From positions 2,294,001 through 2,358,000 of the forward strand of contig NZ_CP077291.1 in NCBI RefSeq assembly GCF_019048065.1: a DNA stretch of 64,000 bases. The letters are read 5' to 3'. Shown one piece after another: positions 27,715-36,589 of the stretch. Numbering within the stretch: the first letter of the stretch is position 1; the number at the start of each line of letters is the position of its first letter. Position numbers and translations under genes: made by a program. The notes under the pieces were generated by a model. The model worked only from the letters and a program-made list of their open reading frames with translations, was not told where the DNA came from and made no database searches. Origin of the DNA: Citrobacter farmeri. GTDB lineage: Bacteria; Pseudomonadota; Gammaproteobacteria; Enterobacterales; Enterobacteriaceae.

Positions 27715-28155
27715 TCAGTGGGTGAACTGGCAGCGGTTATCCAGTTCTTCCACTTCCTTGCCGCTCAGACGGGCGTACTGCCCCGTGAGCCGCCAGAATG
27801 CGGGTTGCGTCTCGGTATAAATCTCAGCAGCGAGGATCAAACGACGGCGATCGACTTCGTTAAATTCGAGCAACGTCCAGGGAATGAAGTAGCGCTCGGT
27901 GTCGGTCAGCTTGATCCACAGCGGACACCCACAGCCGGAGCAAAAATAGCGTTCGCCGCGCGGAGATGATGCAAAGTGAGCTGGTTCGGGCGCATCGGGA
28001 TCTATCATCGGTTGCCCACTGGCTTCCAGATACATGGCGATACCACCGGACCATTTCTGGCATATCGTACAGTGGCAGGCATACACATCAAGGGATTCGA
28101 CGTCGACAGTGAAATGGCTCTGCCCGCAGAGACAACGTCCTGTGTAGGTTTGCAC
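27715..28155 (-). CDS. GFA family zinc protein (glutathione-dependent formaldehyde-activating-like)
   Basis: A 146-residue protein with the Cys pattern of the GFA/CENP-V fold: CLCGQ at 8-12, CHCTICQKWSGG at about 28, and FCSGCGCPLW at about 71. It binds zinc. Family members include the Paracoccus Gfa protein, but most have no proven reaction. The start is a GTG with an AAGGAG ribosome site. It ends two bases from the smvA stop, in convergent orientation. Confidence 0.85.
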   Translation of the reverse strand: MQTYTGRCLCGQSHFTVDVESLDVYACHCTICQKWSGGIAMYLEASGQPMIDPDAPEPAHFASSPRGERYFCSGCGCPLWIKLTDTERYFIPWTLLEFNEVDRRRLILAAEIYTETQPAFWRLTGQYARLSGKEVEELDNRCQFTH

Positions 28156-28188
28156 GGCATTCTCCTTATGACCGGTTTAACATCGGGG

Positions 28189-28222
28189 AAAAAAAACCAG
28201 CCCATCGTGGGCTGGCTTTTTG
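28189..28222. terminator. terminator of the ompD gene
   Basis: Stem CCAGCCCA / TGGGCTGG with a 3-base loop, flanked by eight A on one side and CTTTTT on the other; in minus orientation it ends the porin transcript. Confidence 0.9.
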
Positions 28223-28241
28223 TACAGCGCAATTCTAAAAA

Positions 28242-29318
28242 TTAGAACTGATAGGTCAGGCCAACGGCAACGATATCGTCAGTGCCTACACCAGCAGCAC
28301 GAGTAAAGTTGCTTTCGTCGATCAGGTTGATTTTGTAATCAACATAGGTAGACATGTTTTTGTTGAAGTAGTAGGTAGCGCCAACATCAATGTATTCAAC
28401 CACATCCTGATCGCCCCACGCACCCAGGTCTTTAGCTTTGGATTTCAGGTAAGCCAGGGACGGACGCAGACCGAAGTCGAACTGGTACTGAGCAACAACT
28501 TCAAAGTTCTGAGTTTTGTTCGCGATATGATCATCACCAAACGGCGTCATGTTGCGAGTTTCAGAGTAGGTGGTCGCCAGGTAGATGTTGTTCGCATCAT
28601 ATTTCAGGCCAGCTGCCCACACTTCAGCGTTGTCACCAGAAGCGTTCAGGCTGTTGTTACCGTAGGCAACCTGGTCGTCGGTACGGTCAGATTTCGCATA
28701 AGCGGCGCTTGCTGCAAAGCCTTCGTACTCATAGCTGGTAGACAGACCGAAGCCGTCGCCGTTCGCTTTAACTTCGTCGCCACGGTCGTTTTTACCCTGA
28801 TACTGCAGGGCAAAGTTCCAGCCTTCAACCAGACCGAAGAAGTCGGTGTTACGGTAGGTCGCAACGCCAGTGGTACGCGCGGTCATGAAGTTGTCAGTCT
28901 GGGTCCAGGTGTCGCCACCGAACTCAGGCAGAACGTCGGTCCATGCGCCAACATCGTAAGCCACACCGTAGTTACGGCCATAATCGAAAGAACCAAATTC
29001 AGCAAATTTCAGACCCGCAAACGCCAGACGAGTTTTGTTGCCTTTAGCGCCATCTGATTCAGCATTGTTGCCTTTGAATTCATATTCCCACTGGCCGAAA
29101 CCGGTCAGTTGGTCATTGATCTGCGTTTCGCCTTTGAAACCCAGACGTGCATAAGTTTTGTCGCCATCATCGCCGTCATTGTCGGAGAAGTAGTGCAGAG
29201 CGGTAACTTTACCGTACAGATCCAGTTTGTTGCCGTCTTTGTTGTACACTTCTGCCGCATTCACGACGCCTGCTGCCAACAGGCTAGTCACTGCCACTGC
29301 AACTAATTTAAGTTTCAT
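28242..29318 (-). CDS. ompD: OmpC/OmpF-type general porin, OmpD/NmpC-like
   Basis: A 358-residue trimeric 16-strand porin. The ATG at 29318 starts the signal peptide [21 protein letters not shown], cleaved before [17 protein letters not shown], the standard mature start. The L3 constriction loop carries PEFGGDT, and the protein ends VGLTYQF with the BAM-recognised Phe. It lets small hydrophilic solutes cross the outer membrane. The symbol comes from the Salmonella order smvA-ompD-yddG; E. coli carries a porin remnant (yddL) here. Confidence 0.9.
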   Translation of the reverse strand: MKLKLVAVAVTSLLAAGVVNAAEVYNKDGNKLDLYGKVTALHYFSDNDGDDGDKTYARLGFKGETQINDQLTGFGQWEYEFKGNNAESDGAKGNKTRLAFAGLKFAEFGSFDYGRNYGVAYDVGAWTDVLPEFGGDTWTQTDNFMTARTTGVATYRNTDFFGLVEGWNFALQYQGKNDRGDEVKANGDGFGLSTSYEYEGFAASAAYAKSDRTDDQVAYGNNSLNASGDNAEVWAAGLKYDANNIYLATTYSETRNMTPFGDDHIANKTQNFEVVAQYQFDFGLRPSLAYLKSKAKDLGAWGDQDVVEYIDVGATYYFNKNMSTYVDYKINLIDESNFTRAAGVGTDDIVAVGLTYQF

Positions 29319-29866
29319 TGTTAACAATCCTTATAATTTTCTTAGAGTGTTTCCTGAACCATTGCTGAACGAATCGCTTCATCAATGGCAAACTATTTTT
29401 AAAGTACGCAGCAGTACTAATTCAATAATAAGTTTCATGGAATTGCAGATTATTTCTATTTGTGTGATCCAGATCGCCTTAAGTCAAATCTGAGTCGCGG
29501 AAATTCCTGGAAATAACTATTCATGCAATATTTCCGCAGGGGACTATATACGGCTTATTGGTTATTAAATGAGTTAGTTGCTAATGTGTATTATATACGC
29601 GTTAATAATTATAAATCAGCGCAACCATTTGATTATTTAGCGTGTTGTTAGCATAAATTTAACATAAATATAAAAGCTTAATATTTCTGATGAAAGGATA
29701 TAAATAAACCTTAACTGACTCCGAAATAAAGATATGGCAGAGCGAGCGGATAAAAGTGAGTAAGAATTTTCCAATAATATTGAAATATCCTAAAAAACGA
29801 TAGCTGATGAATTGTCTCGCGAAGGATGAAGTCCGGGTCAGAAAAGGGGGCGACCCGGTGAGAGCG
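29319..29866. other. AT-rich gene-free region upstream of the porin
   Basis: About 550 bases, mostly A and T, that hold the porin leader and promoter. A GC hairpin CCGGGTC / GACCCGG at 29833-29858 lies just past yddG and may end its transcript. No ORF with a ribosome site and no recognisable sRNA was found. OmpR control is likely from family knowledge but I could not fix sites. Confidence 0.5.
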
Positions 29867-30748
29867 TTATGCGCGGCGTGTGGCCCACCAGCAGAGCAGC
29901 GAGCCGACGCAAACCATGATGGCGCCCTGCCAGAAAGAGAACGACAGCGGGGCGCTCAGCAGTATGGCTGCCAGCGCAGATGACAACACCGGCGTGAAAT
30001 ACGACCCGACCGCCATAATGGTGACGTTTCCGTGCAAAATGCCCACGTTCCAGGCGGCATAGGCAAAGCCCAGCGTCAGGGCGGCAGAGACGAGTTTAAT
30101 GACCACCGGCGTACTGAACATCATTTCGGGTTGTGGCGTCAGAAAATAGTGAACCCACAAACTGAGTGCTGTCAGCAAAACAAAAACCGTAATGCCATTA
30201 AACCCTCGCGCGTATTTATTGGTCACAGTACAGTAAGTGGCCCAGATAAAAGCCCCAAGAAAGGCGAGAAAATAGCTCAACGGACTGCTGGTAATATTAT
30301 TGATAATTTCCCCTGGATTCAGACCGTTTTCGCCACCCAGCACCCAACAGATTCCAGTTATCGCAAGCAATAAGCCGGGAACGATAATCCAGGTGGTTTT
30401 TTGACCATTAAACAGAATTGCGAATAAAATTGTCAGGCTTGGCCATAAATAGTTGACCATACCGACCTCAATCGCCTGATGGCGGGTAGCTGCATAGCCC
30501 AACGATAGCGCCAGACATATTTCATAACTGACAAACAGCACGCTACCGGCGACTAAATAACCAACAGGGAAACGACGGATATTGGGAAATCCCACCGTAA
30601 ATATCAGCAGCAGTCCACTTAATGAATAGATCGCCGCTGCACCACCGACTGGCCCAAGTCCTTCACTGACGCCACGAATGAGACCAACCATTGTGCTCCA
30701 CAGCACAATCGCAATAAGGCCAATCAGCGTTGCTTTTTGTTTCGTCAT
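29867..30748 (-). CDS. yddG: YddG, aromatic amino acid / methyl viologen exporter (DMT superfamily)
   Basis: A 293-residue inner-membrane protein with ten hydrophobic segments and two EamA domains, starting MTKQKATLIGLIAIVLWSTMVGLIRG as in E. coli and Salmonella YddG. In E. coli it exports phenylalanine, tyrosine and tryptophan; in Salmonella it also exports paraquat with OmpD. It is divergent from fdnG, with 235 bases between. Its position beside ompD is the Salmonella arrangement. Confidence 0.94.
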   Translation of the reverse strand: MTKQKATLIGLIAIVLWSTMVGLIRGVSEGLGPVGGAAAIYSLSGLLLIFTVGFPNIRRFPVGYLVAGSVLFVSYEICLALSLGYAATRHQAIEVGMVNYLWPSLTILFAILFNGQKTTWIIVPGLLLAITGICWVLGGENGLNPGEIINNITSSPLSYFLAFLGAFIWATYCTVTNKYARGFNGITVFVLLTALSLWVHYFLTPQPEMMFSTPVVIKLVSAALTLGFAYAAWNVGILHGNVTIMAVGSYFTPVLSSALAAILLSAPLSFSFWQGAIMVCVGSLLCWWATRRA

Positions 30749-30840
30749 TCTGCTTGTCGTTTCCCATACCTTGTCTAAAACGAAGCTGAAATATATAGCA
30801 CTTTTTTAGCGGAATTATCCAGGCGAATACCAGAATGAGT

Positions 30841-30856
30841 TACCCCCTTAGTGGTA
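30841..30856 (+). promoter_or_regulatory. NarL/NarP 7-2-7 site upstream of fdnG
   Basis: TACCCCC-TT-AGTGGTA matches the inverted heptamer pair (TACYNMT, 2-base gap) that NarL binds. It lies about 62 bases above the FNR box, as expected for nitrate activation of fdnG. Confidence 0.8.
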
Positions 30857-30903
30857 TATAAAACCGACAATTGGGACTATTTAGTAGCGGAACCGTTTCG
30901 TTA

Positions 30904-30917
30904 TTGATTTGACTCAA
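30904..30917 (+). promoter_or_regulatory. FNR box of fdnG
   Basis: TTGAT-TTGA-CTCAA differs at one base from TTGAT-N4-ATCAA. Centred about 73 bases before the ATG, it would put the transcript start near 30952 if at the usual -41.5. Confidence 0.8.
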
Positions 30918-30983
30918 AAAAAATATGGGTATTGCTGTTAGCTTCCTCGGCGACATGACAACTCTGGAAAAAGAGGGAACGCA

Positions 30984-33900
30984 ATGAACGTCAGCCGCAG
31001 AAAGTTTTTTAAAATCTGCGCGGGCGGTATGGCTGGAACAACGGTTGCTGCCCTGGGATTTACCCCCAAAACGGCGCTGGCTCAATCGCGGAATTATAAG
31101 CTGTTGCGCGCGAAAGAGATCCGAAACACCTGCACATACTGTTCCGTAGGTTGCGGGCTATTAATGTATAGCCTGGGAGATGGAGCAAAAAACGCCAAAG
31201 AAGCGCTTTATCATATCGAAGGGGATCCGGATCATCCGGTGAGTCGTGGTGCATTGTGCCCGAAGGGTGCCGGTCTGCTGGATTACATTCATAGCGAAAA
31301 CCGCCTGCGCTACCCGGAATATCGCGCACCAGGCTCAGACAAATGGCAGCGCATTAGCTGGGATGAGGCACTCACCCGCATTGCAAAACTGATGAAGGCT
31401 GACCGCGATGCCAACTTTATCGAGAAAAATGAACAGGGCGTAACGGTAAACCGCTGGCTTTCCACGGGGATGCTCTGCGCCTCTGCCGCCAGTAATGAAA
31501 CCGGCATGCTGACGCAAAAATTTGTGCGCTCACTCGGCATGCTGGCAGTAGACAACCAGGCGCGCGTCTGACACGGACCAACGGTAGCAAGTCTTGCTCC
31601 AACATTTGGTCGCGGTGCGATGACCAACCACTGGGTTGATATCAAAAACGCGAACGTCGTGATGGTAATGGGCGGTAACGCCGCTGAAGCCCATCCAGTG
31701 GGATTCCGCTGGGCGATGGAAGCGAAGAACAACAACGATGCCACGCTGATTGTTGTTGATCCCCGTTTCACCCGTACCGCTTCGGTTGCCGATATTTATG
31801 CGCCGATTCGCTCCGGCACAGACATTACGTTCCTGTCCGGCGTGCTGCGGTATCTGATCGAAAATAACAAAATTAACGCCGAATACGTCAGGCATTACAC
31901 CAACGCCAGCTTGCTGGTGCGGGATGATTTTACCTTTGATGACGGTTTGTTCAGCGGTTATGACGCGAAAAAACGGCAGTACGATAAGTCGTCCTGGAAC
32001 TACCAGTTCGATGAAAACGGCTATGCCAGACGCGATGAAACCCTGTCGCATCCGCGTTGCGTATGGAATCTGCTGAAGCAGCACGTTTCCCGCTATACGC
32101 CGGAGGTGGTAGAGAATATCTGTGGGACCCCGAAAGCCGACTTCCTGAAAGTGTGTGACGTACTGGCCTCCACCAGTGCGGCGGATCGGACTACGACATT
32201 TCTGTATGCGCTTGGCTGGACGCAGCATACGGTCGGAGCACAGAACATCCGCACGATGGCGATGATCCAACTGCTGCTCGGCAACATGGGAATGGCAGGC
32301 GGCGGTGTTAACGCCCTGCGCGGTCACTCCAACATTCAGGGTTTAACCGACTTAGGTCTGCTCTCAACCAGTCTGCCTGGCTATCTGACGCTGCCGTCAG
32401 AAAAACAGAGCGACTGGCAGACCTGGCTGAACGCCAACACGCCGAAAGCCACGCTGGCGGATCAGGTGAACTACTGGAGCAACTATCCGAAGTTTGCCGT
32501 CAGCCTGATGAAAGCGTTCTACGGCGATGATGCGCGTAAAGAGAATGACTGGGGCTTTGACTGGTTGCCGAAATGGGATCAGGCGTACGACGTTATCAAA
32601 TACTTCAACATGATGGATAGCGGGAAAGTCACCGGCTATATCTGTCAGGGCTTTAACCCGGTGGCGTCCTTTCCGGACAAAAACAAAGTGGTTCGCAGCC
32701 TGAGCAAGCTGAAGTACATGGTGGTGATCGATCCGCTGGTGACCGAAACCTCAACCTTCTGGCAGAACCACGGCGAGTCGAACGATGTCGACCCGGCATC
32801 AATTCAAACCGAAGTATTCCGTCTGCCATCCACCTGTTTTGCCGAAGAAGATGGCTCCATTGCCAATTCCGGGCGCTGGTTGCAGTGGCACTGGAAAGGT
32901 CAGGACGCACCGGGCGAAGCGCGTAACGACGGCGAAATTCTGGCCGGGTTGTTCCATCGTCTGCGCGAGATGTATCGCGCAGAGGGCGGTAAGGGCGTGG
33001 AACCACTGCTGAAAATGCGCTGGGACTACAAACAGCCTGATCACCCAGAGTCAGAAGAAGTGGCGAAAGAGAACAACGGCTATGCGCTGGCCGATCTCTA
33101 TGACGCCAACGGTGTTCTGATCGCGAAGAAAGGGCAACTGCTCACCAGCTTCGCACAACTGCGGGATGATGGTACGACCTCATCTTCCTGCTGGATCTAC
33201 ACCGGTAGCTGGACGGAGAAGGGCAACCAGATGGCTAACCGCGATAACGCCGATCCGTCAGGGCTGGGCAATACGCTGGGCTGGGCATGGGCGTGGCCGC
33301 TGAACCGTCGCGTGCTGTACAACCGCGCCTCTGCGGACATCAACGGTAAGCCGTGGGATGCAAAACGCATGCTAATCCAGTGGGACGGGGTGAAATGGAC
33401 GGGTAACGATATCCCGGACTTCAACACCGCGCCTCCGGGCAGTGCAACCGGGCCGTTTATCATGCAGCCGGAAGGGCTGGGGCGTCTGTTTGCCCTTGAT
33501 AAGCTGGCGGAAGGTCCGTTCCCGGAACACTACGAGCCGATGGAAACGCCACTGGGCACAAACCCGCTGCATCCGAACGTGATTTCCAGTCCGGTTGTGC
33601 GCATCTATGAAGATGACGTGCTGCGCTTAGGGAAGAAGGATGCGTTCCCGTATGTCGGAACGACCTATCGTCTGACTGAGCACTTCCATACCTGGACCAA
33701 GCACGCGCTGTTGAATGCCATCGCGCAGCCGGAACAGTTTGTGGAGATCAGCGAAACGCTGGCCGCTGCGAAGGGGATTGGCAATGGCGACTACGTGAAG
33801 GTAAGCAGCAAGCGCGGATTCATTCGTGCGGTTGCGGTGGTCACGCGTCGTCTGCGCACGCTGCACGTCAACGGTCAGCAGGTTGAAACCGTCGGGATTC

Positions 33901-34031
33901 CGCTGCACTGGGGCTTTGAAGGGGTGGCGCGTAAAGGCTATATCGCCAACACCCTGACGCCAAACGTCGGTGACTCAAACTCGCAAACGCCGGAGTACAA
34001 AGCGTTTTTAGTTAACATCGAGAAGGCGTAA
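30984..34031 (+). CDS. fdnG: formate dehydrogenase-N, alpha subunit (selenoprotein)
   Basis: A 1015-residue molybdo-selenoprotein read through an in-frame TGA at 31569-31571, giving Sec at residue 196 (ARV-U-HGP), the same position and length as E. coli FdnG. The Tat signal SRRKFFK begins at residue 4. A [4Fe-4S] site is in NTCTYCSVGCGLLMYS plus ALCPKGAG. It oxidises formate at the periplasmic face of the inner membrane and pairs with FdnH. A selenocysteine-insertion hairpin follows the TGA. It is not a pseudogene: the frames before and after the TGA join without a shift and both match the family. It is preceded by FNR and NarL sites and should be anaerobic and nitrate-induced. Confidence 0.97.
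31569..31610 (+). promoter_or_regulatory. selenocysteine insertion element (SECIS) of fdnG
   Basis: Right after the UGA, AGCAA (31586-31590) pairs with TTGCT (31594-31598) around a GTC loop, like the SelB-binding hairpins of E. coli fdhF and fdnG. It lies the right distance (about 14 bases) from the UGA. Confidence 0.85.
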
Positions 34032-34043
34032 GGGGGCGAGCAT

Positions 34044-34928
34044 ATGTCTTTGGAAACGCAGGACATCATCAAAAAGTCCGCAACAAACGCGATCACGCCG
34101 CCGCCGCAGGCGCGTGATTACAAAGCCGAGGTCGCCAAGCTCATTGACGTTTCCTCCTGTGTGGGCTGTAAAGCCTGCCAGGTGGCCTGTTCTGAGTGGA
34201 ACGACATCCGCGATGAAGTGGGGCATTGTGTCGGGGTGTATGACAATCCCGCCGATCTCAGCGCCAGGTCCTGGACGGTAATGCGTTTTAGCGAAACCGA
34301 GCAGAACGGCAAACTGGAATGGCTGATTCGTAAAGATGGCTGTATGCACTGTGAAGATCCGGGCTGCCTGAAGGCCTGCCCGTCTGCCGGGGCAATCATC
34401 CAGTACGCCAACGGGATTGTTGATTTCCAGTCCGAACACTGCATTGGCTGCGGCTACTGCATCGCCGGGTGTCCGTTTAATATTCCGCGCCTCAATAAAG
34501 AGGATAACCGCGTCTATAAATGCACACTCTGCGTCGATCGCGTCAGCGTGGGTCAGGAACCGGCCTGTGTCAAAACCTGTCCAACCGGGGCGATTCATTT
34601 CGGCACCAAACAAGAGATGCTGGAAATGGGCGAGCAGCGCGTCGCGAAGCTGAAAGCGCGCGGCTACGAACATGCTGGCGTCTATAACCCGCAGGGCGTC
34701 GGCGGTACGCACGTGATGTATGTCCTGCATCACGCGAATCAGCCGGAGCTCTACCACGGTTTACCGAACGAGCCGAAGGTCGACACCTCTATCAATCTGT
34801 GGAAAGGGGCGCTGAAACCGCTGGCGGCCGCCGGATTTATCGCCACCTTTGCCGGGCTGATCTATCACTACATCGGTATAGGCCCGAATAAAGAAGTGGA
34901 CGATGACGAGGAGGACCATCATGAGTAA
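34044..34928 (+). CDS. fdnH: formate dehydrogenase-N, beta subunit (iron-sulfur)
   Basis: A 294-residue subunit with four ferredoxin-type cysteine groups ([63 protein letters not shown]) and one C-terminal membrane helix ([20 protein letters not shown]) facing FdnI. It carries electrons from FdnG to the FdnI hemes. It starts 12 bases after fdnG and overlaps fdnI by eight bases. Confidence 0.96.
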   Translation: MSLETQDIIKKSATNAITPPPQARDYKAEVAKLIDVSSCVGCKACQVACSEWNDIRDEVGHCVGVYDNPADLSARSWTVMRFSETEQNGKLEWLIRKDGCMHCEDPGCLKACPSAGAIIQYANGIVDFQSEHCIGCGYCIAGCPFNIPRLNKEDNRVYKCTLCVDRVSVGQEPACVKTCPTGAIHFGTKQEMLEMGEQRVAKLKARGYEHAGVYNPQGVGGTHVMYVLHHANQPELYHGLPNEPKVDTSINLWKGALKPLAAAGFIATFAGLIYHYIGIGPNKEVDDDEEDHHE

Positions 34929-35577
34929 GTCGAAAATGATTGTGCGCACGAAGTTCATCGATCGCGCCTGTCACTGGACGGTGGTGATTTGCTTCTTCCT
35001 GGTGGCGCTGTCGGGGATTTCGTTTTTCTTCCCGACGCTGCAATGGCTGACGCAAACCTTCGGCACGCCACAGATGGGACGCATTTTGCACCCGTTCTTT
35101 GGCGTTGCGATCTTTGTCGCGCTGATGTTCATGTTCGTTCGTTTCGTCCACCACAACATCCCGGATAAGAAGGACCTTCCGTGGCTGAAAAACATTGTCG
35201 AAGTGCTGAAAGGCAACGAACACAAAGTGGCGGATGTCGGCAAATATAACGCCGGACAAAAGATGATGTTCTGGTCGATCATGAGCATGATTTTTGTGCT
35301 GCTGGTGACCGGCGTGATTATCTGGCGTCCGTACTTTGCGCAATACTTCCCGATGCAGGTGGTGCGCTACAGCCTGCTGATCCACGCGGCGGCTGGGATC
35401 ATTCTGATTCACGCCATCCTTATCCATATGTATATGGCATTCTGGGTGAAAGGATCGATTAAAGGGATGATTGAAGGGAAGGTGAGTCGCCGCTGGGCGA
35501 AGAAACACCATCCGCGCTGGTATCGTGACATCGAGAAGGCAGAGGCGAAAAAAGAGAGTGAAGAAGGGTTAAACTAA
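34921..35577 (+). CDS. fdnI: formate dehydrogenase-N, gamma subunit (cytochrome b556)
   Basis: A 218-residue membrane protein with four hydrophobic segments and heme-ligand histidines in [23 protein letters not shown] and [24 protein letters not shown]. It passes electrons to menaquinone and closes the formate-nitrate redox loop with the nitrate reductases. The ATG at 34921 is the E. coli start; the frame is open to 34903 but those residues lie within fdnH. Confidence 0.96.
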   Translation: MSKSKMIVRTKFIDRACHWTVVICFFLVALSGISFFFPTLQWLTQTFGTPQMGRILHPFFGVAIFVALMFMFVRFVHHNIPDKKDLPWLKNIVEVLKGNEHKVADVGKYNAGQKMMFWSIMSMIFVLLVTGVIIWRPYFAQYFPMQVVRYSLLIHAAAGIILIHAILIHMYMAFWVKGSIKGMIEGKVSRRWAKKHHPRWYRDIEKAEAKKESEEGLN

Positions 35578-35596
35578 TTCTCTTTTTTGTGGATAA

Positions 35597-35627
35597 AGGG
35601 CGCTACACAGGTAGTGCCTTTTTTTTG
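35597..35627 (+). terminator. intrinsic terminator of fdnGHI
   Basis: Stem GGCGCTAC / GTAGTGCC with one G-U pair and a 4-base loop, followed by eight T; starts 20 bases after fdnI. Confidence 0.9.
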
Positions 35628-35808
35628 CCATAAAAACGTCATAAGACTGTTACCGGCTAGACATAACGTGTTGTCTTCACAAATAACCGAAGATGTAGCG
35701 GTTCCCGTCAGCAAAATTGATCCTACGTATGACGACATCAGGGAGCTGTCCGACCTGCCCAAAATTGAGGTTCAGCGCCTACGAAAAAACCTCAGCAATA
35801 AGCGAATC

Positions 35809-35836
35809 CGCCGGACGACGCGTTCGTCAGTCCGGC
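35809..35836 (-). terminator. hairpin terminating the higBA pair
   Basis: Very stable stem GCCGGACGACG / CGTC-A-GTCCGGC with a CGTT loop, 12 bases past the antitoxin stop in minus orientation. Confidence 0.7.
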
Positions 35837-35847
35837 ATGCAATTCGT

Positions 35848-36132
35848 TTACTGAACGGCCAGTCGGCGCAGGCGGGAAACGTCAACGCTTTTTTGCGCTT
35901 CTGCCAGACTCCAGGTATTTTGCAGATTCAGCCACATTTCCGGAGAACTGCCGATCACCACCGAGAGTTTGATCGCCATCTCTGGGGTGAGGGCCGCTTT
36001 GCCCGTGAGTAACCGACTTGCCGTTGAGGGCGCAATCTCCATTGCCCTGGCAAATTCACGCAAACTAACGTTTAGTTCGTCCAGCGCTTCCTGAATGATG
36101 TCCCCGGGGCGGGGATGATTCGCCATTTTCAT
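35848..36132 (-). CDS. yddM: HigA-type antitoxin (YddM family)
   Basis: A 94-residue XRE-type DNA-binding protein starting [45 protein letters not shown], whose helix-turn-helix is in the middle. It closely matches E. coli YddM, listed there as an orphan regulator. Here it sits right after a HigB-like toxin gene; the toxin stop and this start share one base (TGATG). It should neutralise the toxin and repress the pair. Confidence 0.88.
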   Translation of the reverse strand: MKMANHPRPGDIIQEALDELNVSLREFARAMEIAPSTASRLLTGKAALTPEMAIKLSVVIGSSPEMWLNLQNTWSLAEAQKSVDVSRLRRLAVQ

Positions 36133-36410
36133 CAGTGATAATCCTCGTAATCCAGAATGTACGCATCGCCATTGACGAATTCAAACGTCAAACGCCAGTT
36201 GCCTGAAACCGAAATTGCCCAGACGCCATCGCGATCGCCGCTCAGGGGATGCAGTCGGTAACCGGGCATATTGATATCGTTCACGCAGCCAGCGGCATCA
36301 ATCACAGCAAGGCGGTGTCGTAAACGTCTGACGTGCTTTGCCATCACACCTGACGTTTTGCCGTGAAGAAACAGGTCACGTAATCCTTTATGTCTGAAAT
36401 TCATGATCAT
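36132..36410 (-). CDS. HigB-type toxin (RelE/ParE superfamily)
   Basis: About 92 residues from the ATG at 36410 with an AAGGTG ribosome site; GTG 36419 or ATG 36404 are also possible. The sequence [31 protein letters not shown], then [44 protein letters not shown], is the HigB/GraT plasmid-maintenance killer fold, a ribosome-dependent mRNA endonuclease. The toxin gene comes first, as in higBA loci. Confidence 0.86.
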   Translation of the reverse strand: MIMNFRHKGLRDLFLHGKTSGVMAKHVRRLRHRLAVIDAAGCVNDINMPGYRLHPLSGDRDGVWAISVSGNWRLTFEFVNGDAYILDYEDYH

Positions 36411-36554
36411 CCAGTTCACCTTGTTCCTTCAGGAGGAACGGTATCATTATGTTCCGTATGGCGCAACAACTTTCGCCGTAATGAACGCGATTGTCTGGCG
36501 AAATGAAGAAAGAGAAAAGGAGAGGGGATGAATACTGGAAAGCGTTACGCAAAT

Positions 36555-36582
36555 TGCCCGGTAAACATCACGTTACCGGGCA
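36555..36582 (-). terminator. hairpin downstream of the ABC-F gene
   Basis: TGCCCGGTAA / TTACCGGGCA with an 8-base loop just past the ABC-F stop in minus orientation; followed on the transcript by a short AUUUG stretch. Confidence 0.65.
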
Positions 36583-36589
36583 TTGAGGA

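Noticed and set aside
30984..31571. fdnG as a broken gene made of two ORFs
   Set aside because: The TGA is at the conserved Sec position with a SECIS-like hairpin, and both halves are in one frame.
35587..36012. 141-codon + strand ORF past fdnI
   Set aside because: It begins in the fdnI terminator and runs through the antitoxin gene on the other strand; only the middle part is kept as an unexplained segment.
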